Below, in pieces: positions 43,529 to 53,600 of a stretch of DNA of 64,000 nt. Origin of the DNA: an uncultured Clostridia bacterium. GTDB lineage: Bacteria; Bacillota; Clostridia; Monoglobales; Monoglobaceae. Position numbers and translations under genes: made by a program. The notes below the pieces were generated by a model. It worked only from the letters and a program-made list of their open reading frames with translations, searched no databases and had not been told where the DNA came from. Numbering within the stretch: position 1 is the stretch's first letter; each line of letters opens with the position of its first letter. The stretch is taken from contig CANQQJ010000005.1 of the NCBI GenBank assembly GCA_947625905.1, positions 1 through 64,000 on the forward strand, given 5' to 3'.

Positions 43529-45703
43529 TTATTTCAGTTCTACGCTGTCACACAGCGGCTCTATGTCATCGAGACTGTTCCAGAGCATCACTTTCGCGGA
43601 TGCCGCGCCGTCGGGTATCGGTTTGTCGAGAGCCTGAGGCGCGGTTATCTTGGTGCGGGGTGAAAGGTCTTTTTTCTCGATCGTCTGCGAGCCGATATAT
43701 TTTTTCGATCCGTCATAGTACGCTATCACCCACGCGAGAGAGGTGTTGTCGATATTTACTATAGCGGGACTGATAACGGCAGACTCGGCCGATTTGAGCG
43801 CCGCGAAATCTGTTATTTCGGTGCCGCCGCTCATAACCGACTGAGTTAATTTTTGCTCGGCAGCGCCCGTTGTGAACTCAAAAGCTTCATCTGCGGGCAT
43901 GGGCTTTCCTTCGGATGCAGCGGTCTTTGATACGGTCAGACGGTATGTTGTGTTGTCTTCCAGCAGCTTGTCACCAAGATCAACCGTATAATCCGCGCCG
44001 CTGCCGCTTACAGAAATGCCCTCAACATCACTGCCGTCCGCTTTTGTAAGCTTAACGGCGCCTATTACGGATTCCGGATCCATGTCCGCAGTAAATGTAA
44101 GTCCGATCTTTTGGAGCGCGGGCGATACGTCGGTCAGCGTATTTTCGATAGGCTCTCCGAATACGTCCGTCATGGTGCAGTCAAAAAGCTCCGCGCTTGC
44201 GGGCGTCTTTCCGATCGTCAGGCTGTCAAGCTTAAGATCCGCGCCATAGGTCGCGGGGAAACGCACCGTGTCGATGCCTTTTTCCGCGAGGGTTTGACGT
44301 ACCAATATACCGCTTTTCGTGATTTTTTTCTCGCCCTCCTGCTTGATCGACACGGACCATTCTTTTGCGTCGGTGTCAAGCACGATATTTATATCGCACC
44401 ATTTTTCGGGATCATAGGTGCCGATATTTATTTGGTTCTTGGGGCCGTAACCGCTGTCGTCATTGCCGTTCACATATATGTTTTTGCTATTCGGCAAGAA
44501 TTCCAGCGTCGCGGGAATTCCGTCGCCCAGAATAAGTATTCTGCCGTAGCCGTCCGTTCCCGAAACCTTCATGCGCGCCGAAAGATACGTCTTGCCCGTT
44601 AAAGAACTCTCCCAATTGGATTTAACGATCGTTTGAAGCTGGTACTCGCCGCTTGTACCTTCGGGCGGAACCACCTCTATATAATCTTCGTCGCCTTCGG
44701 TTATAATATTAATGCCGTTTGTCGTTGTTGTAGGCTCCTTGGCATCCTGCTTATTCAGCTCCCAGCCGGAATTATAAAGAGCGTTTTGCGTCTTTACATC
44801 GGTAAAGAGATTGGTTCTCGTATAATTGGCGCTCGAAGCTTGAGTAAAGTCTTCTCTATATCCGCTGTAGGGCACATCGGTTACCTTTTTGACCGACACA
44901 TCCGCAACCCGGGGATATTTATCCTTAGCCGGAGTCTGGGCAATAAAGCGGATATATCCGAGTCCGTTATCTACACAATCCTTGCCCATCCTGACGCCGC
45001 GCAGCATCTGTCCGACAATTTGTTCATCCTGTTTTACTACTGTCTTTACCAGGTTTTCGTCCAAATTCAGCCATGTCGTCACTTGTATCCACTTATCGGG
45101 GTCGCACTTGCCCACGATCCATGACTTGCTGTTGTTAATTACCGCGTTTGAGTCGATTGAAATATACAAGGTTCCGTCTGTGGTAACAGCCAAAACCGGC
45201 CGCCTCGAATTTGAGGAAGCTTGCGTTCTCAGATTATCAAGTGATCCCGTGATATCAACTGCGAAATTCCATGTGCTCGGTTTTGCCGAAAAGCTGACTT
45301 CATAGATACCGCTTTTTATCGGCTCCGACGGCGCATTGCCGTCCTCTGTCAGCGCGCGGGCTATGCCGGAATTTGAGTTACCTAACTGTATCGCTTTGCC
45401 GCCGTCGGGACCTTCGACCACGCTGAGTCCGCCGGGACTGTTAAAGTGATAACCGTTGGCGTTGCAAAATCCGACATTGAACCAGCCGTTGCTTCCTTCT
45501 GCAGGCTCGGGGGCGGACGCATCGCCGCTCTTTAACTGAGCCGCGTTAATCACATCGGGATTGACCGAGTCAAAACCGTCGGTAAATATTACCGTGTCTT
45601 CCGCCGAAACAGCCGTCGGGACAGCGCATACGCATGAGAGCGCCACAGCAAGGCAGAGAGTCAAAAGAAGCAATTTTTTAAGGCTTCGTATACCTTGTTG
45701 CAT
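43529..45703 (-). CDS. Exported protein with shared ~480-aa module, Big_5-like and terminal domain
   Basis: The 724-aa protein has a signal peptide (about 1-33), the shared module (about 36-505: FDSVNPDVINAAQLKSGDAS, SKSWIVGKCDPDKWIQV, ILGDGIPATLEFLPNSKN, DTVRFPATYGADLKLDSL), a Big_5-like Ig domain (about 520-620: TFTADMDPESVIGAVKLT) and the C-terminal domain (625-724) ending in VMLWNSLDDIEPLCDSVELK. It is a short version of the 1045-aa protein, missing the linker and second sandwich domain. RBS AAAGGAG lies 8 bases before the ATG. No SLH and no catalytic motif are present. It is directly upstream of, and probably coupled to, the 842-aa GH39-like gene, so it may be that enzyme's binding partner (inference). 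Confidence 0.85.
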   Translation of the reverse strand: MQQGIRSLKKLLLLTLCLAVALSCVCAVPTAVSAEDTVIFTDGFDSVNPDVINAAQLKSGDASAPEPAEGSNGWFNVGFCNANGYHFNSPGGLSVVEGPDGGKAIQLGNSNSGIARALTEDGNAPSEPIKSGIYEVSFSAKPSTWNFAVDITGSLDNLRTQASSNSRRPVLAVTTDGTLYISIDSNAVINNSKSWIVGKCDPDKWIQVTTWLNLDENLVKTVVKQDEQIVGQMLRGVRMGKDCVDNGLGYIRFIAQTPAKDKYPRVADVSVKKVTDVPYSGYREDFTQASSANYTRTNLFTDVKTQNALYNSGWELNKQDAKEPTTTTNGINIITEGDEDYIEVVPPEGTSGEYQLQTIVKSNWESSLTGKTYLSARMKVSGTDGYGRILILGDGIPATLEFLPNSKNIYVNGNDDSGYGPKNQINIGTYDPEKWCDINIVLDTDAKEWSVSIKQEGEKKITKSGILVRQTLAEKGIDTVRFPATYGADLKLDSLTIGKTPASAELFDCTMTDVFGEPIENTLTDVSPALQKIGLTFTADMDPESVIGAVKLTKADGSDVEGISVSGSGADYTVDLGDKLLEDNTTYRLTVSKTAASEGKPMPADEAFEFTTGAAEQKLTQSVMSGGTEITDFAALKSAESAVISPAIVNIDNTSLAWVIAYYDGSKKYIGSQTIEKKDLSPRTKITAPQALDKPIPDGAASAKVMLWNSLDDIEPLCDSVELK

Positions 45704-45764
45704 TTTTAAAACTCCTTTCGTTTTAAAATTTTAAATCATGTCCGTATTATCAAATTTTTCGGTG

Positions 45765-45797
45765 CGGCTGCCCCATCAAAGATGATGGGGGCAGCCG
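45765..45797. terminator. GC-rich hairpin inside the surface-protein gene run
   Basis: CGGCTGCCCCATCA (45765-45778) pairs with TGATGGGGGCAGCCG (45783-45797) with one bulged G. It lies just beyond the stop of the 1579-aa protein gene and before the RBS of the 724-aa gene. No T run follows on the minus strand, so it may be an RNA-stabilising or partial-termination structure rather than a full terminator. Confidence 0.5.
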
Positions 45798-45805
45798 TTA
45801 TAAAA

Positions 45806-48800
45806 TCATCTTTTATAAATTCTGTCTGCTATTGCCGCTGCTTCCGCGCGGGTCGCGAACGCCTTCGGCATGAACATTCCGTCAAATCCGTTGAGTATTC
45901 CCGCTTCCGAAAGAGCCGCGACGTACGGCAGGGCGTATGCCTCAATATCAGCCGCGTCGGCGTAGCTTGCGGGTGCGCTCGACGTCAGATTCAGGTGCCT
46001 GCCGACGATCGCCGCGATCTGCTCGCGGGTTATGTACTCGTCGGGTGAGAATGTGGTGTCGCTTGTGCCGTTTATTATTCCGGCGCTTAGAGCGGCGCTC
46101 ACATATTGCGCGTACCAGTCACCGGCGCTTACGTCAACAAACTTGTCGGTGCTCTCCGCCCCGGGAAGCTCGAATATAAGAACAGCCAGCTTGGTGAATT
46201 CGGCTCTAGTGATGTTTCCGTCGGGAACAAACATGGTCGCCGTCTCGCCGTTTATAACGCCGATGTTATAAAGGTCCATGATATAGCCGTATGCCCAGTG
46301 GTCGGGAGGTACATCCTCAAATACCCGTGACGGCGCGGGGGCGCTTGTTGCCGCGGCCGTGGCCTGCGGCACGGACGGAGCCGCTGTCGCGCCGGGTTCG
46401 GAGGCAGGTGTGGGAGTCGGCGTTGCAGCAGACGCGCCTGTTCCGAATGACGAACTCGAGAAATTATTTACGGTGCCGCTGCCGCCCGCCGGTCTGTTCG
46501 GCTTAAGCGTAGGCGTCGGCGTGTTTGTCGGCGCGCTTGTCGGCGTCGGTGTCGGGCCGGGCGCATACGTGTTTTCAACGGATATTGTGACCGAATATAC
46601 ATTGCCGTCCTCGGCTTCGATAACTATAACATTGTCGCCTATGGGCAGAGACTTCAGGAATGACTGATTGAATGTGAGTTTTCCGTTTTCGATGGTGTAG
46701 CTGTCGGCCGAAACCTCAACGCCGTTGAGCGTTACCTGCGCTTCCGTCACATCCTCGGGCAGAGCCACAACAACGTCCTGCGGGGCATCGCCGTCAAACT
46801 TTTGATCTTCAAGCGGTTTGGGCGTCGCAGTCGGCGCGGGCGTCGCAGTCGGCGCAGTTGTCGCAGTCGGCGCAGTTGTCGCAGTCGACGCGGGTGTCGC
46901 GGTCGGCGCGGGTGTCGCGGTCGGCGCAGTTGTCGCGGTCGGCGCGGCAGTCGCGGTCGGCGGGGGCGAGTTACTCGGTTTCGGTCCATCGGACGGCGTC
47001 TCGGTGGGAGGCGCGGTCGTCGGCGACGGTTCCGTCGTTTCGCTCGGGATCGGTTCTGTCGTTTCCGAAGGCTCCGATGTGCCGCTCGGCTCGGGGTTCA
47101 TTGTTTCCGAAGGCTCGGGCGTGCCGCTCGGTTCGGGCACCGTCGTTTCCGAAGGCTCGGGTGTGCCGCTCGGTTCAGCGCTTTCGGAAGGCTCGGGAGA
47201 ATTGGTGGTTATCGGCTCATCGCCGGGCGTCTCGGTCGGCTCCGGCTCAATATCCGTTCCGGTCTTTTCAATGCTTAAATAATCAAGCTGCAGGGTTGCG
47301 CCGTGTGTGGCGGGGAAGCGCACAGTGTCAATGCCTGCGGCCGCAAGGCCGCTGCGTACCAAAACATCGGTTGCCTTGAGTGTTTTCTCGCCCTGAGTGA
47401 CTGTCACTGCCCATTTCGCGTCGGATGTGTCAAGCACTATGTTGATATCGCACCACTGCTCGGGATCATATTTGCCGATCTCGGTTCTGTTGGTTTCGCT
47501 ATATCCTTTGTTTTCGCCGCCGTTTACATACACCGTTTTATTAGCGGGCAAAAACTCAAGCGTCGCGGGTATGCCACCGCCCAGGATCTGTATCCTGCCG
47601 TAGCCGCCGCTTCCCGATACCTTCATGCGGGCGGTCAGATATGTCTTGCCTGTTAAGGAACTCGGTGATTTAACAGTGGTTTGGACCGCGTATTCGTTGC
47701 TGCCGTTCACACCTTCGGGCGGGATGATCTCTAAGTAATCTTCATCATCAACATACTTGATATCTATGCCGTCGGGCTTGGTCTTGTTAGATGTCTTTCC
47801 CTGATTATTAAACTCCCAGCCGGAATTATACAACGCGTTTTTGGTCTTATTTTTTTCCATAGCGCTTGCATCGCTGTCAAAGAAATTTGATTTGTTATAA
47901 CCGCTGCCGGTCAAAGCGTGAGTGAAGTCTTCTCCGTAATCGCTGTACGGCACAGCTTCGACTTGCTTCATAGACACGCCGGCGACTTGCGGATAGTTTT
48001 CGCCATGCGGGTCTTGCGCAATAAAGCGGATATAACCGAGTCCGTTACTTTTGCAATCCGCGCCTATCGTGACACCGCGCAGCAGCTGACCCACAATTTT
48101 TCCGTCCTGTTTAATAACAGTCTTTACAGTGCTGTTTGTCAAATCCAGCCATGACGTCACTTGGAGCCATTTGTTCGGGTCACAATGGCCCACGATCCAT
48201 GACGGACCTATGTTAAACACGGGATTTGCAGCGCTCGGCAGATACAGAGTTCCGACATCCGAAACATTCAAAACCACCTGTCTCTGATTAGCGGGATTGC
48301 CTGTCGTATTTCCTTGTTTTTGCAAATTGGCCGTCGTTCCCGTGATATCAACTCCGAAATCCCAGCCGCTCGGTTTTACCGAAAAGCTAAGCTCATAGAT
48401 GCCGGTTTTGGGATTTGCGCCGTCCACTGCCAGCGAGTGCGCAATGCCGCTGTTGGAATTCGCAAGTTGTACCGCCTTTCCGACGTCGGGAACATCTTCG
48501 ACAGTAAGGCCCCCGCTTGGTTCTGCGTATTGCGATACGTTTTCCGAGCCTTGCTTAACCGAGTAACCAAGTCCCACATTGAACCAGCCGCCGGAACCTT
48601 CGGGAGCAGCCTCGGCGTTTTCTGTCAATTTGGCCGCGTTGATATCTTCGATATCAATCAGGTCAAAATTGTTCAGTTCATCGGACGGTATGACCGGCTT
48701 GGGCGATCCGCTCGGCTCGGACGGCTCGTCCGGAACCGGTGATTGGCTCGGCTCGGACGGCTCGGACGGAACCGGCGATTGGCTCGGCTCGGACGGCTCA

Positions 48801-50545
48801 TCCGGCACGGGCGATGGGCTCGGCTCGATGGGCTCCTCCGGCACGGGCGATTGACTCGGCTCGATGGGCTCTGCCGCCGCGGGTGATTGGCTCGGCTCCG
48901 GCGGTTCGACCGGCAGAGGCGACTCGCTCGGTTCCTCGCTTGGTGAAGGACTGGGGTCCGGCTCGATATCCGTTCCGGTCTTTTCAACGGTTAAATAATC
49001 AAGCTGCAGCGTTGTGCCGTGTGTGGCGGGGAAGCGCACCGTGTCAATGCCGGCGGTCGCAAGGACGCTGCGTACCAAAACATCGGTTGCCTTGATTGTT
49101 TTGCCGCCCTGAGTGACTGTCACTGCCCATTTTGCGGCAGTTGTGTCAAGCACTATGTTTATATCGCACCACTGTTCGGGATCATAATTGCCGATCTCTG
49201 TTCTGTTGGTGTCGCTATATCCTTTGTTTTCGCCTCCGTTTACATAGACCGTTTTATTAGCGGGCAAAAACTCAAGCGTTGCGGGAATACCGTCGCCCAG
49301 GATCTGTATTCTGCCGTAGCCGCCTGTTCCCGAGACCTTCATGCGGGCAGTCAGATATGTCTTGCCCGTTAAGGAACTCGGTGATTTAACAGTAGTCTGG
49401 AACGCGTATTCATTACTGCCGCTCACTCCGTCGGGTGGTATGATCTCGAGGTAATCTTCTTCATCAACATACTTGATATCTATGCCGTCGGGCTTGGTCT
49501 TGTTAGTAGACTTTCCCTGATTATTAAACTCCCAGCCGGAATTATACAACGCGTTTTTGGTCTTGTTTTTGGTCATATCACTTGCATTGCTGTCAAAGAA
49601 ATTTGATTTGGTATAACCGCCGCCCGAAGCTTGAGTAAAATCCTCTCTGTATCCGACGTGCGGCACAGCATCAACTTTCTTCACCGATACATCGGCAATC
49701 TGAGGATGGTTGTCACTTGACACATTATCGGCAATAAAGCGGATATATCCGAGTCCGTTATTTTTGCAATCCGCGCCTATAGTGACGCCGCGCAGCAGCT
49801 GGCCTACAATTTTTTCGTCCTGTTTAATAACAGTCTTTACAGTGGTATTTGTCATATCCAGCCATGATGTTACTTGTAGCCATTTGCTCGGGTCGCATTT
49901 GCCGACGATCCATGACGCACCGTCATTAAATACGGGATTTGCGGCGCTCGGCAGATACAAATTTCCGCCGGTGGAAACATTCAAAACCGACTGTCTCGGA
50001 TTGGCGGGAATTTTGGTTGGAGACGGGTTCTCTGTCGACGTCGGCGGGGTTGCATTGCCCTGCTTTCTAAGATTATCGAGCGATCCCGTGATATCCACTC
50101 CGACTCTTGAACCGTTCGGCTTTACCGAAAAGCTGACCTCATAGATGCCGGTTGTTATCTTTTCGGTCGGCGCGCTGCCATCTTCGGTCAATGCGCGGGC
50201 TATGCCGGAATTAGTGCTTCCGAACTGTATCGCTTTGGCGGCGCCGCCGGGGCTGCCGGGACTGTCAACTAATGTAAGCTCGCCTATCGGCTCCGTATAC
50301 GAACCGCCGCACATACCCACATTAAACCAGCCGTTGGTGTCCGTGGTGGGTGTGGGCGCGGCCTCGGCTTCGCCGGTCAATTTTGTTGCGTTAAGGGTAT
50401 CAATAACAATCGAATCAAACCCGTCGGTAAACACTACATCATCCTGCGCAGAGACCGTTACCGGAACAACATAGACGCATGACAGGGCGACCGCGAAGCA
50501 GAGTGTCCAAACAAGCAGTTTTAAACTTCTCATTTTTCGTTCCAT
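45806..50545 (-). CDS. Giant SLH surface protein with two tandem copies of the ~480-aa module
   Basis: This 1579-aa protein has a signal peptide (about 1-34), module copy A (about 36-527), a P-S-E-P linker (528-622), module copy B (622-1095), a Thr/Pro/Ala linker (1100-1243), an X2-like Ig module (1245-1330; VTLNGVEVSADSYTIENG), another linker, and three SLH repeats (1407-1579; HWAYGYIMDLYNIGVINGET, QYVSAALSAGIINGTSDTTF, YVAALSEAGILNGF). The A and B copies are close to identical over long stretches, repeating with a spacing of about 1716 bases. The protein should be anchored on the wall and hold binding modules outward. No catalytic motif is recognised. RBS AAAGGAG lies 9 bases before the ATG. 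It follows the 1137-aa GH39-like gene by 58 bases. Confidence 0.87.
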   Translation of the reverse strand: MERKMRSLKLLVWTLCFAVALSCVYVVPVTVSAQDDVVFTDGFDSIVIDTLNATKLTGEAEAAPTPTTDTNGWFNVGMCGGSYTEPIGELTLVDSPGSPGGAAKAIQFGSTNSGIARALTEDGSAPTEKITTGIYEVSFSVKPNGSRVGVDITGSLDNLRKQGNATPPTSTENPSPTKIPANPRQSVLNVSTGGNLYLPSAANPVFNDGASWIVGKCDPSKWLQVTSWLDMTNTTVKTVIKQDEKIVGQLLRGVTIGADCKNNGLGYIRFIADNVSSDNHPQIADVSVKKVDAVPHVGYREDFTQASGGGYTKSNFFDSNASDMTKNKTKNALYNSGWEFNNQGKSTNKTKPDGIDIKYVDEEDYLEIIPPDGVSGSNEYAFQTTVKSPSSLTGKTYLTARMKVSGTGGYGRIQILGDGIPATLEFLPANKTVYVNGGENKGYSDTNRTEIGNYDPEQWCDINIVLDTTAAKWAVTVTQGGKTIKATDVLVRSVLATAGIDTVRFPATHGTTLQLDYLTVEKTGTDIEPDPSPSPSEEPSESPLPVEPPEPSQSPAAAEPIEPSQSPVPEEPIEPSPSPVPDEPSEPSQSPVPSEPSEPSQSPVPDEPSEPSGSPKPVIPSDELNNFDLIDIEDINAAKLTENAEAAPEGSGGWFNVGLGYSVKQGSENVSQYAEPSGGLTVEDVPDVGKAVQLANSNSGIAHSLAVDGANPKTGIYELSFSVKPSGWDFGVDITGTTANLQKQGNTTGNPANQRQVVLNVSDVGTLYLPSAANPVFNIGPSWIVGHCDPNKWLQVTSWLDLTNSTVKTVIKQDGKIVGQLLRGVTIGADCKSNGLGYIRFIAQDPHGENYPQVAGVSMKQVEAVPYSDYGEDFTHALTGSGYNKSNFFDSDASAMEKNKTKNALYNSGWEFNNQGKTSNKTKPDGIDIKYVDDEDYLEIIPPEGVNGSNEYAVQTTVKSPSSLTGKTYLTARMKVSGSGGYGRIQILGGGIPATLEFLPANKTVYVNGGENKGYSETNRTEIGKYDPEQWCDINIVLDTSDAKWAVTVTQGEKTLKATDVLVRSGLAAAGIDTVRFPATHGATLQLDYLSIEKTGTDIEPEPTETPGDEPITTNSPEPSESAEPSGTPEPSETTVPEPSGTPEPSETMNPEPSGTSEPSETTEPIPSETTEPSPTTAPPTETPSDGPKPSNSPPPTATAAPTATTAPTATPAPTATPASTATTAPTATTAPTATPAPTATPKPLEDQKFDGDAPQDVVVALPEDVTEAQVTLNGVEVSADSYTIENGKLTFNQSFLKSLPIGDNVIVIEAEDGNVYSVTISVENTYAPGPTPTPTSAPTNTPTPTLKPNRPAGGSGTVNNFSSSSFGTGASAATPTPTPASEPGATAAPSVPQATAAATSAPAPSRVFEDVPPDHWAYGYIMDLYNIGVINGETATMFVPDGNITRAEFTKLAVLIFELPGAESTDKFVDVSAGDWYAQYVSAALSAGIINGTSDTTFSPDEYITREQIAAIVGRHLNLTSSAPASYADAADIEAYALPYVAALSEAGILNGFDGMFMPKAFATRAEAAAIADRIYKR
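46815..46970 (-). repeat. Tandem repeats encoding T-A-T-A-P linker
   Basis: About twelve near-identical 12-18 base units (GTCGCAGTCGGCGCA-like on the plus strand) encode a Pro/Ala/Thr linker before the X2-like module of the 1579-aa protein. Long antisense frames here are a by-product of the repeat. Confidence 0.7.
48710..48915 (-). repeat. Tandem repeats encoding P-S-E-P-S-Q-S-P linker
   Basis: Degenerate units of 36 bases (GGCGATTGGCTCGGCTCGGA-like on the plus strand) repeat about six times and encode the linker between module copies A and B of the 1579-aa protein. Confidence 0.7.
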
Positions 50546-50603
50546 TATTTAAAACTCCTTTCTATTTAAAATTTTTGTAATATATCGTTTATATAAAATA
50601 TCT

Positions 50604-53600
50604 TTATTTCACCAGCGTCAGACTGCCGAATTTTTCGGTCGAGATGCCGGAACCCATTCCTTCGCCGTATGAGATCCAGCCGCGGCGGTCGGCTCCGTCG
50701 TTGTCGTTGATGATGGTGGAAAATTTATAGCTTCTTCCCGCTTCGGGAACAAACTCATCATTGAATATTCCCTTCCAGGGGATCTTTGCCTCGTACAGAG
50801 TCTCGGTTCCCCGGCGCTGCGAGGCAGCCTCGGCCCCTTCCACGATGGCGTCGTCCGGCAGGCCGTAAACCGTGTTGTATCTGAAGACGGCGGGCTTGTC
50901 GCCGGGGAGCTCGGCAATGCCGAACTCGTTGAACAAAGTCTCGTCTCCGGCCGCCACGTCCTTACGGTCGTCAAGACCGAACTGAATTCCGTCACCCTTG
51001 TACATATAATACGGTGTCTGCGGACTGTAGCTGATGCAGTATATATCGTCGGTCACAACCGCAAGGTAATAGAGGTATTCCTCGTCCCACATCATTATGC
51101 CGCTGAATGACAGATCGTCCGGACCGCGCCACGGCGTTGTAAGGTCGTGAACATTGTCTATGCCGTCGGAGCCGAACCAAATGCCCTGCCACTCGCCGTC
51201 GGACACCTCGCCGTCTATTTGGGGCTTCTGCTCCGCGTAGGCGGCGGAGGTAAGCTCCATATTCTTGTTCACTTCAACGCTGAATCCGCTCTCAAGATCG
51301 ACCAGCGCCGACAGCTTTATCACGCGCTTTACTATCTGGGTCGGCAGGTGGAACAGGAAGGTGGCCTTTTTGCCCGGCGCGAGGTTTTTAAACTCGCGCT
51401 TCGCGGCGCTCTTGGCGATATCGGCCGGGGCGGTGATGCTCACCGTGCCGCTCTGATACGCCGAGTTTGAGGTGTTGGTCACCACTATCCGAGCCGCCAT
51501 GTGGCTGCTTGTGCCCTCGACCGTTTCGATAAAGTCGATCTCGGTGACCACGGGCTCGCGCACCGTCACGTTATGGTCGGCGCTGTAGTATACGTTTCCG
51601 CTTTTGTCGGTCACGCGGACGCGCACGGTTTTTGTTCCCTCGATGTCATCCGCGCTTTTCAGCACGATCACGGCTTTTCCGTCTATAAAGCCTGTGTTCT
51701 CCTGCACGCTGAGTCCGTCCTCTGCTACCGCCTCGACGATCAGCTCCTTGTCGGTGTTTGACGTGAACGTCAGCGCGGCGGTATCGTTCTCGGCGCAGTA
51801 CGCGGTGATGGTCTCGGGTTCCACGCAGGAAACGCCGTCGCTCTCAGCAAAATCGGTGAAATTTCCGACCGCGTAGATCGGGACCTCTCCGGCCACAAAT
51901 GTGAAAATGCCGTTGTCGGAGCATATCGTTTCGGTTTTGTTGCCGAACATATCATATACATCGACCGACGGGCAGCCCAGCTTGAAGCTTCTCAGCGACT
52001 CGCCCGAATCCATGCCGTTTTGGATAAACAGCACGTCCTTATTCATCGAGTTATTGGTGAATTTAAAGGCGTAGCTCCTGCCGTCGACCAGCATATCGGA
52101 ATATTCCGCGTTGTAGCTGCCCAAAAATCTGTTCATCGCGGCCACGGCCAGATAGCTTTCTTTCGCGCCGTTCCTCGGCTTATAGCCCTCGGCTTCGTAC
52201 CAAGCGTAGTTGAGGCCCCAGCAGGACTCGAGGTCCTTCTGATTGTTCCTGTCATACAGACAGTAGCCGATCATCATGTCCATTGCGTCGTATGCCTTGA
52301 GCACCGCGTTGAGCAGCACGGTTGACGCCGCCTGCTCGGTCTGGGTGTAGGGATGATAAGCGGGCTTGCTGGCAACAACATCGTCAATACTTGAAAAACC
52401 GACCTCGGTTAACCAAATCGGCTTGTCATAGCCGAACTCATTCATAATGGATCTGAGATTTTGAATACTCTTGAGCGTGGTGTCCTCGTTGAACTCGTAA
52501 GACCAGTCGTAGGGATGGCAGCTTATCGCATCGCAATACTCAAGGCCGCCCGCCTCGAATACCTGCCTTGACCACATGAGGTCAACGTTCGCCTGACCCA
52601 GACCCACAACGACCGCGTCAGGGTTCGCGGCTTTTATCGCTATGTATGACTGCTTCAGCATTTCCGCGTATGTCGCGGGACCCGTTTTGTTCGCGACGTT
52701 GTTAAAGGGTGTATGGTTGTACTCGTTCCAGATCTCGAAGTGGTCCACAACGCCCTTAAGTGACGAAGCCAGAAATCCGCAGTATCTCGCGAATCCCGCT
52801 ATGCCCTCGGGCGTGTTGGGCGTTTCGCCGTTGTCGTAGAACTGATTGTAATTCGAGCATATCAGCAGCGTGTTTATCCCGTTGTCCTTGGCGGTCTTAA
52901 AAATATCATAGCTGCCCTCGGGAAGACTGAGCACGTCCTTCTCGGTCTCGACCGTGCTCCAGGCAAGGCCGTCGCGCGACCATGATGCGCCCATGTTTCT
53001 TTGCAGGATCGGAACCTCCTCCGGCACGCCGCGGCCGAGAGAGTTGGTCTGCGTCTGATATCCGAAGGCCGCGTCGCCCTCGCCCAAGCCCAATATATCG
53101 GAAACCGAAAACTCCGTGGCGCAGGTTTGCGTCTTTTTTTCATTCTCCCGACCGACGCGCCAGGCGGTTTCCTCGATCGTTACCGAATATATCGAGCGCT
53201 TTCCGGGCGCGGGGATACGCAGCTCGTTCTCGACTGCCGCATCGCCCTCGAGCTCGTTTTGTCCGTCGCTGTTGTAGATCTGCTCTCCGGTCAGCTTGTC
53301 GCTGACCTCAAGCTTATACTCGGTGGCGATCTCGTCCGAGGTTTTGTTTAAGACAGTCTCGGTCAGGACGATCTCTTCGCCGTCGGTATAGATATTTCCG
53401 AGCTTGTCGGAAGTTATCGAGAGCTTGGTCAGATTTTCATAATCCGACGGAACAACCTGCACCGATGATATGATAACCGGGCCTGCCGAATATCCTGAGG
53501 GTCTGTAGCTGTACAGCGCGACACGAAAATCGTTGCCGTCAATGCGGTTCGCCATTTTCATGTCCTCCAAATGTATGGTCGCCGTTTTCCATGTCTTGGT

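Noticed and set aside
42425-43663. 412-codon plus-strand open frame
   Set aside because: It lies wholly antisense to the GH39-like gene and the end of the 724-aa gene, whose catalytic motifs show the real frame.
46802-47282. Plus-strand Arg- or Val-rich frames over the linker
   Set aside because: Low-complexity product of tandem repeats in the real minus-strand gene.
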